DNA of 64,000 nt from Paenibacillus yonginensis (GTDB lineage: Bacteria; Bacillota; Bacilli; Paenibacillales; Paenibacillaceae). The notes beneath the pieces are model-generated. The model made no database searches and was not told the origin of the DNA. It saw only the letters and a program-made list of their open reading frames with translations. The DNA lies in assembly GCF_001685395.1 (NCBI RefSeq), contig NZ_CP014167.1, forward strand, positions 3,858,501 through 3,922,500. The letters run 5' to 3'. A program made the translations under genes and the position numbers. Below are positions 44,612-53,312 of the stretch, in pieces; within the stretch, counting starts at the first letter, position 1; the number at the start of each line of letters is the position of its first letter.

Positions 44612-44687
44612 CTTTTTTGCCACCTTCAATTTGTTGTAGTAACCGAACAGGAAGCCCAAGCTTCCGTCCTTCAAATCCAGAAATTAG

Positions 44688-44718
44688 GCTTATTATAGTT
44701 ATTATGGTGCTTATTATA
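44688..44718. promoter_or_regulatory. Direct repeats between the MmyB regulator and FabF genes
   Basis: GCTTATTATA occurs at 44688 and again at 44709, exactly 21 bp apart (two helical turns). It lies in the divergent promoter region and may be the operator of the MmyB-type regulator. Confidence 0.45.
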
Positions 44719-44814
44719 CTAGGATAAACCACAACTTGTAATAGGATTATTTTAGTGACAAGATAGATTTAGTACCTGGTCATATATTTTTTCGAAAACA
44801 GGAGAGTGAAATCC

Positions 44815-46053
44815 ATGGAAAGAGTAGTTGTAACAGGCCTGGGCATCGTTTCCCCGCTTGGCAACAGCGTGGAGGAATTCTGGTCCAACATGCAGCAGGG
44901 GAAATCCGGCATCTCTTATATAGATTCTTTTGATACCACCGGTTACAAGGTGAAAATAGCCGGCGTCGTGCACGACTTTGATCCAAAGGCGCTGTTTGGC
45001 GTCAAGGAAGCGCGCCGCATGGACCGCTTCTGCCAATTCGCTTTGGCAGCCGCTATACAGGCCGTAGAAGATTCGGGTCTGGACCTCGAGGCGATCGACC
45101 ATGAACGGATGGGCGTCTATGTCGGCTCCGGCATCGGCGGGATCGAGTCGCTGCTTGACCAGCACAAGGTGCTGTTGTCCCGCGGACCAGAGCGGATCAG
45201 CCCAACGCTGGTGCCGATGATGATCGCCAATATGGCAGCCGCCATGATCAGCATTCATTTCAAGGCCCTGGGCTCAACCCTGGCCCCTGTAACCGCCTGC
45301 TCCATAGGCAATACGTCGATCGGCGAAGCTTATTTCAACATCCAGGCCGGCCGGTCCGATATCATCATTGCGGGAGGAGCCGAAGCGGCGATCAATCCAG
45401 TCTCCCTGTCGAGCTTCAACAACTCGACCGCCTTATCCAAAAGCAATGACAACCCGCAGGGAGCAAGCCGCCCGTTCGACGCCACCCGCGACGGGTTTGT
45501 CATGGGCGAAGGCTCAGGCATCCTCGTCCTGGAGTCGCTGTCCCACGCTCTGAGCCGCGGTGCGCGCATATACGGCGAGATCATCGGCTACGGCGCCTCC
45601 TCGGATGCCTACCACATGGTCGCAACGCCTGCCGACGGCAACGGGGCGGCCCGCGCCATGAAGCTTGCGCTTAAGGACGCGGATCTGCTGCCGGAGCAGA
45701 TCGACGTCATCAGCGCGCACGCGACGAGCACCCCGATCGGCGACCGTTCCGAGACGGCCGCGATCAAAGCCGTGTTCGGGGAACACGCGCACCGCGTTCC
45801 CGTCACGGCCAACAAATCGATGACCGGGCACATGTTCGGCGCCGCCGGCGGCGCCGAAGCCGTCGCCCTGGTCAAAACGCTGCAGGACGGCGTCATTCCG
45901 CCGACCGTCAACCTGGTGCAGGCCGATCCGGAGTGCGACCTGGACTATGTGCCGAACACGGCCCGCAAGGCCGATCTCACGATCGGCATGTCCAATTCGT
46001 TCGGCTTCGGCGGTCATAACGCGGTGATTATTATCCGCAAATATGAGGGTTAA
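44815..46053 (+). CDS. fabF: Beta-ketoacyl-ACP synthase II family enzyme
   Basis: 412 aa, full length for FabF. The start is the ATG at 44815, 10 bases after GGAGA. The Cys-His-His triad is intact: TACSIGN (about 161), AHATSTPIGD (about 302) and NKSMTGHMFGAAGG (about 337). FabF extends acyl-ACP with malonyl-ACP in fatty-acid synthesis. It is not beside fabH/fabD/acpP and is divergent from an MmyB regulator, so it may be an accessory copy for altered fatty acids or a secondary product rather than the main fabF. Confidence 0.92.
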   Translation: MERVVVTGLGIVSPLGNSVEEFWSNMQQGKSGISYIDSFDTTGYKVKIAGVVHDFDPKALFGVKEARRMDRFCQFALAAAIQAVEDSGLDLEAIDHERMGVYVGSGIGGIESLLDQHKVLLSRGPERISPTLVPMMIANMAAAMISIHFKALGSTLAPVTACSIGNTSIGEAYFNIQAGRSDIIIAGGAEAAINPVSLSSFNNSTALSKSNDNPQGASRPFDATRDGFVMGEGSGILVLESLSHALSRGARIYGEIIGYGASSDAYHMVATPADGNGAARAMKLALKDADLLPEQIDVISAHATSTPIGDRSETAAIKAVFGEHAHRVPVTANKSMTGHMFGAAGGAEAVALVKTLQDGVIPPTVNLVQADPECDLDYVPNTARKADLTIGMSNSFGFGGHNAVIIIRKYEG

Positions 46054-46149
46054 TTTCTCCTGACAATTCATGTAGAATGGGAACATATGTGCAGATTGTT
46101 CCCGCCTGGGTTAAGGCTGCATGACATTTTTGAAGGGGGCTGTGTCCTT

Positions 46150-46680
46150 GTGAATAAAGCCGTAATCGTGATCGACGTGCAGGAAGCTTTTTTCGAGAAT
46201 CCGTCTTGTCTGCTCCACGAGAAAGAACAGCTGGTCCGCAATATTAACGCTTTGATCGAACAAGCCCGCAGCCAAGACGTGCCTGTCGTGTTCATTCAGC
46301 ACACGGAATATGAGAATGCCGACGATGAGTTTCTTGTAGACACGCCGGACTGGCAGCTTCACCACGGACTCAACCGGCTGGACAGCGATCCTGTTATCCG
46401 CAAATCTACGCCGGATTCTTTTCATGAAACGGACTTGGCCGCTTATCTTCGGGAACGGGGAATTGATCAGCTGATCCTGGCCGGGGCTCAGACCGATTTC
46501 TGCATCAACGCTACGGTCCGCCGGGCCCATGCCCTCGGATACAAGAATAATATTTTGTTAAAAGAGGGGCACAGCACAGTCGTAAATTCCGTGCCGTCCG
46601 CCACCCGGATCATCGAAGACCATGAGCGATCCTGGGAAGGTCTGGTGGCTATCAAACCGCTGACGGAGATCGAGCTGTAG
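46150..46680 (+). CDS. Isochorismatase-family cysteine hydrolase
   Basis: 176 aa from GTG (46150), with AAGGGGG about 10 bases upstream. The catalytic triad is visible: Asp in VIVIDVQEAF, Lys in VIRKSTPDSF and Cys in AGAQTDFCINATVRRA (about residue 118). Family members cleave amides or vinyl ethers (nicotinamidase, biuret hydrolase, isochorismatase); the substrate cannot be told. It follows fabF by 96 bases and ends at a strong terminator. Confidence 0.92.
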   Translation: MNKAVIVIDVQEAFFENPSCLLHEKEQLVRNINALIEQARSQDVPVVFIQHTEYENADDEFLVDTPDWQLHHGLNRLDSDPVIRKSTPDSFHETDLAAYLRERGIDQLILAGAQTDFCINATVRRAHALGYKNNILLKEGHSTVVNSVPSATRIIEDHERSWEGLVAIKPLTEIEL

Positions 46681-46729
46681 CGCTGGGCAAGATTGTGATA
46701 ATGCTGGGCCATGCTCGTATTCATCACAC

Positions 46730-46779
46730 AAAAGAACCGCAACCATTTCTGGAAAGCAGATGAGTTGCGGTTCTTTTGT
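46730..46779 (+). terminator. Terminator after the isochorismatase-family gene
   Basis: A 14-bp perfect stem (AAAAGAACCGCAAC / GTTGCGGTTCTTTT) with a 20-base loop. Tails allow termination of both the + gene and the convergent MFS gene. Confidence 0.9.
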
Positions 46780-46889
46780 CTTGTCTCCGTACAACCCCAG
46801 GTTTAACGTTGTGAAGGATTATGGAAATGGATGAAATCAGGTGTAGTCGCCAATGTGTTCATACAAATGCTTCATCCATACTTTATCCA

Positions 46890-48116
46890 TCAGCGCCCCG
46901 TTTTTGTTCCCAGCAGCTTAAGAATGACTCCCTTGTTGCCCACCCAGAAATAATAGATAATAGGCAAGCTTAGAAACAGACATCCTCCCATGACCATTCC
47001 CTTTATATGTCCCGACTGATACGCAATGTTTCCCATCCAGGAACCGAAAGAACCGCCAAGATAATACCCCACCATATAAAGCGAATTTATGCGGCTGTGT
47101 GCAGTACCAGGCAAGTGATTCAAACGCCCCTGGTTTAGGGTCATATTCATTCTTGAGCCGATGTCAAGCACAAACGTCACGATCACAAGCCCTAGGAAGA
47201 TATGCCAGACGAATCCCAGCAGCAGGAACGAAAAAGCCATCGTAAGCAAAGCTGCGATATTCCACTCGCGTGCATGGCTTCCGTCTGCCAGTCGTCCGGC
47301 AAATCCTGCCGTCAAAGCCCCGGCGATCCCGATGAGGCCAAACGAACCCGTTATTCCATTGCCCAAATGGTAGGGCGCTCCGGCCAATATAAATGATAAC
47401 GGTACCCAAAACATATTGAACGCCGCAAACGCCGCAGCTCCGAACAAAATCGTTTCCCTGAGCAAGGGCTCTTTTCGCAGCAGCGGCCAGAGCGACAACA
47501 CGATTTTTTTGTAGGAGACTTGCTTAGATGCCAGGTCTTCAGGCAGCTTAAAAAACAAATATGCGGCGACCAGCAGCAATATGGCCCCTACGGCAAAATG
47601 CACGGCACGCCACCCGTAGATCTGGCCTACCCATCCCCCGGCAACCCGCCCGAGCAGCACCCCCAGAAAAACCCCGGTCAGCAATCTGCCGGTAAGCGCT
47701 CCTTTGTTCCCTCCCTGCATGTTGGAGGATACAAATGGAATGATCAGCTGTGCGGCAACAGTGCTTATTCCAAGACCAAGACCTGCCAGCAGGAGCAAAG
47801 GAAAATCAGGAGCGAGCGCCATGGCTATGAGCCAGAATGCGGATAACATCAAGCTGGCGAGCACCAGCTTCCGTCTGTTGAAACGGTCTCCAAGCGGGAC
47901 CAAAAACAGCAGCCCCGCTGTGTAGCCTACCTGAATAAAAGTAAACAGCAGTCCTACTTTGCCTACAGAAGTATGAAAATAATTGGCGATATCAGAAAGC
48001 AGAACCTGATCGTAATATAAGTTCGCTACAGCCAGGGCACAAACCAAAGTGAGCACCCACTGCAAAAATGCGGGAAAACGAGTTTCGCTGGCACGTCCAG
48101 CTTCTACAGTTCCCAT
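46890..48116 (-). CDS. MFS transporter (arabinose/drug efflux branch)
   Basis: 408 aa, about 12 helices. Helix 2-3 loop: VPLGDRFNRRKLVLAS, the MFS signature. GLGISTVAAQLIIPFV in helix 4-5 places it near the YdhP/AraJ-like exporters. A second loop after helix 8 carries AGRLADGSHAREW. It is divergent from an MmyB-type regulator 115 bases away, which is the likely controller. The substrate is unknown. Confidence 0.92.
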   Translation of the reverse strand: MGTVEAGRASETRFPAFLQWVLTLVCALAVANLYYDQVLLSDIANYFHTSVGKVGLLFTFIQVGYTAGLLFLVPLGDRFNRRKLVLASLMLSAFWLIAMALAPDFPLLLLAGLGLGISTVAAQLIIPFVSSNMQGGNKGALTGRLLTGVFLGVLLGRVAGGWVGQIYGWRAVHFAVGAILLLVAAYLFFKLPEDLASKQVSYKKIVLSLWPLLRKEPLLRETILFGAAAFAAFNMFWVPLSFILAGAPYHLGNGITGSFGLIGIAGALTAGFAGRLADGSHAREWNIAALLTMAFSFLLLGFVWHIFLGLVIVTFVLDIGSRMNMTLNQGRLNHLPGTAHSRINSLYMVGYYLGGSFGSWMGNIAYQSGHIKGMVMGGCLFLSLPIIYYFWVGNKGVILKLLGTKTGR

Positions 48117-48192
48117 AATAAAACACCCCTCTCAAAATTACGGCTGAATCCAGTGTATAATAGGACATACACCATAATAAGAGACGGGGAAT

Positions 48193-48213
48193 CCTAGGAT
48201 TGCCGGTCCTAGG
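48193..48213. promoter_or_regulatory. Paired CCTAGG palindromes in a divergent promoter region
   Basis: CCTAGG occurs at 48193 and 48208, 15 bp apart, the first within the 10-bp palindrome ATCCTAGGAT. Position between the MFS gene and its regulator suggests an operator. A run of nine G follows at the ribosome binding site. Confidence 0.4.
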
Positions 48214-48231
48214 GAAAAGGGGGGGGGAAAG

Positions 48232-49071
48232 TTGAATGCAAAGGTCGATAAACATCTGGAATTGGGTAATTTCTTGCGAAAAAAACGTGCATCGCTAACA
48301 CCCGAACTGGCCGGGCTGCCTGCGGGAAGAAAACGCCGGGTAGAAGGGCTGCGCCGGGAAGAGGTGGCCGAATTGGCCGATGTCAGTCTCGATTGGTACG
48401 TGCGGCTAGAACAAGGCAGACCTATTCACCCTTCCGCAGAGGTGCTGCTTGCGTTAAGCGAAGCTCTGCAGCTTAACCGGAAAGAAAAAGAGTATTTATT
48501 TACGCTGGCAGAACAAAGGCTGCCGGATGAAGCGCCGACCAAACTTGAGGTCAGTCAAGGCATGCAGGACTTTCTCGATTCACAAAACCCTTCCCCAGCT
48601 TATATAACGGACCGGCTTTGGAACATTATAGGATGGAATCGAGCAGCCCAGCTTGTATTTGGAGACTATTCAGTCATGACAGAGCTGCAGCGCAACTCCA
48701 TCTGGCGCGCATTTATGGATCCTTATATGCAAGCCCTCCTGGACAATTGGATAGGCCATGCCAAGCTGCGCGTCAGTCAGCTGCGAATGGCCCACAGCCA
48801 ATTTCCAAACGACTCTCAGCAGATAGAATTAATAGAGCGGATGCGTGAAAGCAGCAGCCAGTTTAAGCTGTGGTGGGATGAACAAACGGTCATCGGCACG
48901 CCGGAAGGGAAAAAGCTGCTTCATCATCCCCTTGCCGGCGATATCCGACTGAACTTTCTCTCCTTTCAATCCGAGGAACTGCCCAATGCTACGATTACCG
49001 TTCACCTGCCGGCCGATGCGGTTTCGCGCAGCCGCTTAGAGCGGCTCATTGCTTCTGGAGGCAAACAGTAA
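48232..49071 (+). CDS. MmyB-type HTH regulator, second
   Basis: 279 aa. TTG start after a G-rich binding site. The HTH has the family signature LPAGRKRRVEGLRREEVAELADVSLDWYVRLEQG, followed by the MmyB-like ligand domain (PSPAYITDRLWNIIGWNRAAQLVFGDY). About the same architecture as the regulator at 43769 but only moderately similar, so they probably have different ligands. Divergent from the MFS gene at 46890, its likely target. Confidence 0.92.
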   Translation: MNAKVDKHLELGNFLRKKRASLTPELAGLPAGRKRRVEGLRREEVAELADVSLDWYVRLEQGRPIHPSAEVLLALSEALQLNRKEKEYLFTLAEQRLPDEAPTKLEVSQGMQDFLDSQNPSPAYITDRLWNIIGWNRAAQLVFGDYSVMTELQRNSIWRAFMDPYMQALLDNWIGHAKLRVSQLRMAHSQFPNDSQQIELIERMRESSSQFKLWWDEQTVIGTPEGKKLLHHPLAGDIRLNFLSFQSEELPNATITVHLPADAVSRSRLERLIASGGKQ

Positions 49072-49516
49072 TTGAAATGCCATGCGACGCCTAATAGACG
49101 TATAGAATAGAGCCGTCCGAAGAGGGCAGAGCCGGGGATCATCCAGGCAGCCTTTAGCTTTGGGGCGGCTTTTTCTATGAGCTCTAATGAACAGGCTTTC
49201 AAAATATAAACCCACATGTTGTGGGTTTTCTTATTACCTCGCCTTTCCTTCTACCTGCGGCTCCTTTGTCCGTCTCCGGACGGAGGTTTCCTCTTCTCCA
49301 GACCGAATACATTATTCCATCCCTCGCCGCTTGGCACCTCCGCCAGAGGCGAGTATACTGATAAATCTGACAGCCAAGATTCAGCGGATCGCAGTTATTC
49401 ATATTCGGTTCATAATTGTGCGTTATCTTGGTTAAGGCCGATGACGGAAACGAGAAACAAACCATGAACAACGGTCATCGTCACCGATCTTCTAAACGAA
49501 ACGAGGGAACAAACAA
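49072..49516. other. 445-base region with terminators and an unexplained stretch
   Basis: Two + strand terminator-like hairpins: 49111-49174 (AGCCGTCC / GGGCGGCT arms with one wobble, long loop, T tail) and 49209-49231 (AACCCACA / TGTGGGTT, 3-base loop, T-rich tail). From 49235 to 49510 the sequence is pyrimidine-rich without a convincing ORF or promoter; it is the leader of the MFS gene at 49517. Confidence 0.55.
49209..49231 (+). terminator. Short terminator after the MmyB regulator gene
   Basis: An 8-bp perfect stem (AACCCACA / TGTGGGTT), 3-base loop and a TTTCTTATT tail. It backs up the weaker hairpin at 49111-49174. Confidence 0.65.
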
Positions 49517-51076
49517 GTGACTGCTTTAGGAAAAACAAACAATAAAAAGCTCATCCTAATCGGACTGCTGATCGGTCTGATCTTCTCCGAGCTGGATGAA
49601 ACGGTGGTATCCACGGCGATGCCGACTATTATCCGCGACCTGCACGGCTTGTCGCTTTACGGCTGGGTGGCCGGCCTTTATATGCTGGCCGCAACGATCT
49701 TTATGCCGGTGCTGGGCAAGCTGGCCGATATTTACGGCCGAAAAATCGTCTACCTCAGCTGCATGGGTCTATTTATCACCGGCTCGATTGTCTGCGGTCT
49801 AGCGCCTTCCATGACGGTGCTGCTTGCCGGACGGGGACTTCAGGGAATTGGAGCAGGCGGTTTGATGCCGCTGGCCATGGTCATTTTGGGCGACTCCTAT
49901 TCGCTTGAGCAGCGGGCCAAAATCCAGAGCATGGTCGGTCCCATGATGATTCTCCCGCAGCTTCTCGGTCCTACCGTAGGCGGCTTTCTGGCCGGACACG
50001 TCAACTGGCATTGGGTCTTCCTGATCAACATTCCAGTGGGGCTTCTTGCAGCCCTTGTGCTGTCTATCGGGATGCGCGAGTCGCGGGGCGATGAAAGAAA
50101 GCCGATCGACTGGGGCGGTGCCGCTCTGTTGACCGGATCGCTGCTTTCCTTCCTGATGGCGCCGGTGCTGGTAGACAACCAGGGCTTGTCCTGGAGCTCC
50201 CCCTGGATGATCGGCCTGCTCGTACTCGGCGCTTTACTGCTGGCTCTCTTCATCTTAGTGGAGACCAGAACGAAAGAACCGATCATTCCGCTTCATCTGT
50301 TTCGAATCAGAAGCGTCGTGGTGCTCGCTTTAATCGTGTTCACCCTGATGCTGGGCCTGATGGGCGGCATCTCTACCTTCCCGTTTTTTGCACAAAATGT
50401 GATGGGCCTGACGCCGACTGCCTCCGGCTACCTGACGCTGGCCTTTATGGCCGGGGCGATCCCGTCCAGCATTATTAACGGGTTTATGATTACCAAGCTC
50501 CCTTACCGGAACCTGTTTATCGTCTGCTTTATCCTGCCGATTATCGGGATCGCGCTGTTGACTCAGCTAGGTGTTCATACCTCGGTCCTCTATGTGGTGA
50601 TCTCGTTCTTTACCCTGGGCCTCGGAATTGGCGTCCTGTTCGGCAGCGACAACCTGATTGTTCAGGAGTCGGTGCCGAAAGAGCACAGCGGCGTTGCCGT
50701 AAGCACCATCGGGCTTGTGCAGTCGCTTGGCGCCACGATTGGTCTCAGCGTATTCGGCAGTCTGCTGGCCAGACATATCAAAGAAGGCGTTGCCGGCTAC
50801 GCCGGTGATCTTCCGGCCGGGGCAACGGAAAACATCGCCTCCGGCGGCATTCCGGCAGGCACAGCCCCGGATCTTATCCTGAAGATTCAAGAAGTCTTTG
50901 TTGGCGCGTTCCAGAATTTGTTCTATATTGCATTGGTCTTCAGCGTTATTGCCTTCATCATGTGCTGGTTCCTCGGCAAAGGCGTGCTCTCTAAAGAGAA
51001 GGAAGACAGTGAGACATCTGACGCGGATCAGGCGATCAGAAAAACGGCCGAAAACACGGCTTTACACCGGCTTTAA
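49517..51076 (+). CDS. DHA2-family (EmrB/QacA-like) MFS exporter
   Basis: 519 aa with about 14 helices. Motif D1 LDETVVSTAMPTI at the start, motif A GKLADIYGRKIVY, motif C-type GPTVGGFLAGHVNWHWVFLINIPVG. These define the 14-helix DHA2 drug:proton antiporters. The C-terminal tail is acidic and cytoplasmic. The start is GTG at 49517 after GAGGGA. A local regulator is not clear; the MmyB gene upstream is separated by terminators. Confidence 0.94.
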   Translation: MTALGKTNNKKLILIGLLIGLIFSELDETVVSTAMPTIIRDLHGLSLYGWVAGLYMLAATIFMPVLGKLADIYGRKIVYLSCMGLFITGSIVCGLAPSMTVLLAGRGLQGIGAGGLMPLAMVILGDSYSLEQRAKIQSMVGPMMILPQLLGPTVGGFLAGHVNWHWVFLINIPVGLLAALVLSIGMRESRGDERKPIDWGGAALLTGSLLSFLMAPVLVDNQGLSWSSPWMIGLLVLGALLLALFILVETRTKEPIIPLHLFRIRSVVVLALIVFTLMLGLMGGISTFPFFAQNVMGLTPTASGYLTLAFMAGAIPSSIINGFMITKLPYRNLFIVCFILPIIGIALLTQLGVHTSVLYVVISFFTLGLGIGVLFGSDNLIVQESVPKEHSGVAVSTIGLVQSLGATIGLSVFGSLLARHIKEGVAGYAGDLPAGATENIASGGIPAGTAPDLILKIQEVFVGAFQNLFYIALVFSVIAFIMCWFLGKGVLSKEKEDSETSDADQAIRKTAENTALHRL

Positions 51077-51127
51077 AGGATTGAGCAGCAGAATAACCGA
51101 TTCGAATCCAATGCTGTCCCAAAAATT

Positions 51128-51163
51128 AAATACCCGCCGGGCTGTTGAGCCTTGCGGGTATTT
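51128..51163. terminator. Bidirectional terminator
   Basis: A 10-bp perfect stem (AAATACCCGC / GCGGGTATTT) with a 16-base loop, about 50 bases after the DHA2 exporter stop. The - strand tail (TTTAATTTTTGG) can also end the small ORF/SDR operon. Confidence 0.75.
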
Positions 51164-51313
51164 GGATTTCAACGGAGTTGTATGTGAAGTAGAGCCTGGC
51201 CAATCAGCTATAGAGCTCTGCGTAAAAGTTCCAAAGGTGCCGATATTGACGGCGAGAACCTTCATTTTTGTCATCAATCCCCAAACCGGTCACTTTTCTT
51301 ACAATATTCAGTG

Positions 51314-51445
51314 TTAATTGAATGACGCTTTACTTAAATTTGCTGACGAGTTTGCGTGGAACCTGTCCTCGAAGATCCGAAATAGCGGCAGCGCCATGTT
51401 GGTGCTGATTGCCATGAGCATAATGCCGAACAAAACCCGCTTCAT
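51314..51445 (-). CDS. Small 43-aa hydrophobic protein
   Basis: ATG at 51445 with a perfect AAGGAGG 7 bases upstream. The first 22 residues (KRVLFGIMLMAISTNMALPLF) are a likely membrane segment or signal; the rest is polar and ends in ANLSKASFN. It begins 20 bases after the stop of the deleted SDR on the same strand. No known family. The start signal is as strong as any in this region, so expression is likely. Confidence 0.5.
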   Translation of the reverse strand: MKRVLFGIMLMAISTNMALPLFRIFEDRFHANSSANLSKASFN

Positions 51446-51465
51446 CGGTTTGCCTCCTTCCCTAG

Positions 51466-51786
51466 TTACCAAGGAAGCTGATTGTCCAAGTAGTAGAAGG
51501 TTCCAGTTGGGCCGTTCTCCGGCAGGGTAGCCATGCGAACCGCCGTTTTTGCGCCCTCTTCCGGCGACAACTCAGCTTTGTCCCCTCCCATTTGGGTTTT
51601 GACCAGGCCGGGGTGGACCGCATTAATTTTGAGATTCGTGGATGCCAGCTTGATTGCCCAATACGCTGTCAGCATATTTAAAGCGGCCTTGGAGGCCGAG
51701 TAGCCCGGCGTGGCAATCCGCTGCGCCAGATCACTGGACCCTATCCCTTTATTAGCTCCTGTTACTAAAGCAATTTTTTTCGTCAT
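51466..51786 (-). pseudogene. SDR gene with large in-frame internal deletion
   Basis: 106 codons. It begins with a normal SDR cofactor site (KIALVTGANKGIG) and then jumps, after SSDLAQRIAT, to the active-site helix PGYSASKAALNMLTAYWA and the usual end (INAVHPGLVKTQMGG). About 120-130 residues are missing, including the NNAG strand and catalytic Ser region. The join keeps frame, so a short product could be made, but it cannot form the full Rossmann fold. The intact SDR at 52458 resembles it in the C-terminal half (HPG..KT/RTELGG, NGPTG/DGPTGGFF, PW end), which suggests a former paralogue pair. Confidence 0.8.
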
Positions 51787-51807
51787 CGTAACTTCCTCCT
51801 TTATGAT

Positions 51808-52368
51808 TTATTTTGCCATAGTGATAGGCTCTGGACTTTTGACGTTCCGCACATGGGTCAGATGATGCAGATAAGCCTCTTTGCTGGCTTCAATTTCTTC
51901 TTCTGTCACGTGATTAGTGTTATGAAAAGCGAATGGCGGTAGGTAGAACGCACTCACATAGTTGGCGGTAGCCTCCATAGGTTTGGCGATTTCCCGGATC
52001 GTAAACAGGTTCGAGCCCCCTGGCTGATACGAGGCGGCGCTGCCAACAGTCGAAATGGCTATGCCCAATTCCTTGCCTTTCAAATGGTCTCCGCCAGGGC
52101 CAAAAGCCCAGCCGTATGCAAAAACTTCATCCAGCCATTGCTTTAAAAGCGGAGGGGTAGCGTACCAGTAAATCGGATATTGCAATATAATCCGGTCATG
52201 CGCATCCAGCAGAGCCTGTTCTTCTGCGATGTTGATTTTGCCATCTGGATACACTTCGCTGAGCACATGAACCGTGATGTCCTTTTGCTGCTTTAGCGCT
52301 TCTGTCCATACGCTGTTAATACGGGAAGTTTTCAGGTCGGGGTGTCCCACAATTACCAGAGTTTTCAT
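51808..52368 (-). CDS. NAD(P)H-dependent flavin oxidoreductase (flavodoxin fold)
   Basis: 186 aa. Start KTLVIVGHPDLKTSRINSVW and the middle RIILQYPIYWYATPPLLKQWLDEVF are signatures of the KefF/MdaB/YwrO NAD(P)H:quinone reductase group, with FMN binding at both. It probably performs two-electron reduction of quinones or electrophiles. It lies between two SDR genes on the same strand and downstream of a TetR regulon operator, consistent with an electrophile-response operon. Confidence 0.93.
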   Translation of the reverse strand: MKTLVIVGHPDLKTSRINSVWTEALKQQKDITVHVLSEVYPDGKINIAEEQALLDAHDRIILQYPIYWYATPPLLKQWLDEVFAYGWAFGPGGDHLKGKELGIAISTVGSAASYQPGGSNLFTIREIAKPMEATANYVSAFYLPPFAFHNTNHVTEEEIEASKEAYLHHLTHVRNVKSPEPITMAK

Positions 52369-52457
52369 TTAAAATTTCTCCTTTTTGTTTGTGAATTTAT
52401 TTATATTTTTGTTGAAACAGAGAATTCTGTATTCTCCTGAGATGGACACGTCAAGCT

Positions 52458-53219
52458 TTACCAAGGGACAGTAGTGTCTTTATGAAAGAAACCTCCGGTT
52501 GGCCCATCTTTAGTGATGGAAGCGAGCAGGATACTGGTTTCAGCGCCGGCCGCTTCGTCCATATCGGCATACTGGCCCCCCAGTTCCGTACGAACCCAGC
52601 CTGGGTGAACGGAATTAACTTTAATGTTAGTGTCTTTCAATTCAGCAGCCAGATGGATCGTGAAAGCATTCAAGGCAGCTTTGGACGCATTGTAGGCAAA
52701 CGTTTTAATTGGATAATACGGGGATGATGGATCTGCCTGGACTGCCAGGGAGCCCAAAACACTGGACAGATTTACGATTCTGCCGCCTTCCGATCTGCGG
52801 ATCAGAGGAAGCAGCGTTTGTGTCAATTCAATGAGAGAAAAGAAGTTCACCTCAAACGTGTCACGCAGATTTTTAGAGGAAAGGATGCTGGTCCGGTTGA
52901 CCGTCTGAACAGAAATACTTTCCTGATCTAACAGGACGCCTGCATTGTTAATCAGGATATCCAGCCGGCTGAAATTGTCCTCAAAATAGCGGTATGCTTC
53001 TTCGTGATCCCTATGTGCCGTGACATCAAAAGGAATACTTACCGCCTGCAGTCCTTCTTTCCTTAACTGGTCCGCAGCCCCGTAGGCTTTCTCGGGGTTA
53101 CGGGCTCCAATGACAACCGTTGCGCCTAGACGGGCCAGACCTCGGGCAGTCTCCAGGCCGATTCCTCGGGCACCCCCTGTAATAAAAGCAATTTTTCCTT
53201 GCAAATTTGTGGTATTCAT
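52458..53219 (-). CDS. SDR-family oxidoreductase
   Basis: 253 aa, intact classical SDR. Cofactor site ITGGARGIGLET (residues 13-24), NNAG (about 92), catalytic Ser in NLSSVLG (about 153) and Tyr-Lys in FAYNASKAAL (Tyr about 175). The end HPGWVRTELGGQYADMD and DGPTGGFFHKDTTVPW matches carbonyl-reductase-like SDRs. It is the first gene of the operon with the flavin reductase; an operator copy (53277-53288) and an 18-bp palindrome (53248-53265) lie directly upstream. Confidence 0.94.
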   Translation of the reverse strand: MNTTNLQGKIAFITGGARGIGLETARGLARLGATVVIGARNPEKAYGAADQLRKEGLQAVSIPFDVTAHRDHEEAYRYFEDNFSRLDILINNAGVLLDQESISVQTVNRTSILSSKNLRDTFEVNFFSLIELTQTLLPLIRRSEGGRIVNLSSVLGSLAVQADPSSPYYPIKTFAYNASKAALNAFTIHLAAELKDTNIKVNSVHPGWVRTELGGQYADMDEAAGAETSILLASITKDGPTGGFFHKDTTVPW

Positions 53220-53247
53220 AAATTTAATCTCCTATCTTTTTTATGGT

Positions 53248-53265
53248 TCGGGTTAACTAACCCGA
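53248..53265. promoter_or_regulatory. 18-bp interrupted palindrome before the SDR gene
   Basis: TCGGGTTA-AC-TAACCCGA: perfect 8-bp arms, 2-base spacer, 29 bases before the SDR start. Too tight a loop for a terminator, so an operator for a dimeric regulator is likelier. Confidence 0.55.
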
Positions 53266-53276
53266 TCTCTTTTCGG

Positions 53277-53288
53277 GAACGATCATTC
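53277..53288. promoter_or_regulatory. TetR-type operator copy 1
   Basis: GAACGATCATTC, an imperfect palindrome centred on GATC. The same 12 bases occur in reverse orientation at 54405. It lies upstream of the SDR/flavin reductase operon. Confidence 0.55.
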
Positions 53289-53312
53289 TATTTCTTTCGA
53301 AAAAAAATCACT

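Noticed and set aside
51062-51277. 71-codon - strand ORF after the DHA2 exporter
   Set aside because: It runs through a terminator hairpin and into the exporter's end, with no clear binding site.
53248-53265. Terminator of TetR regulator A
   Set aside because: The 2-base spacer is too short for a stable RNA loop and no T-run follows on the - strand.
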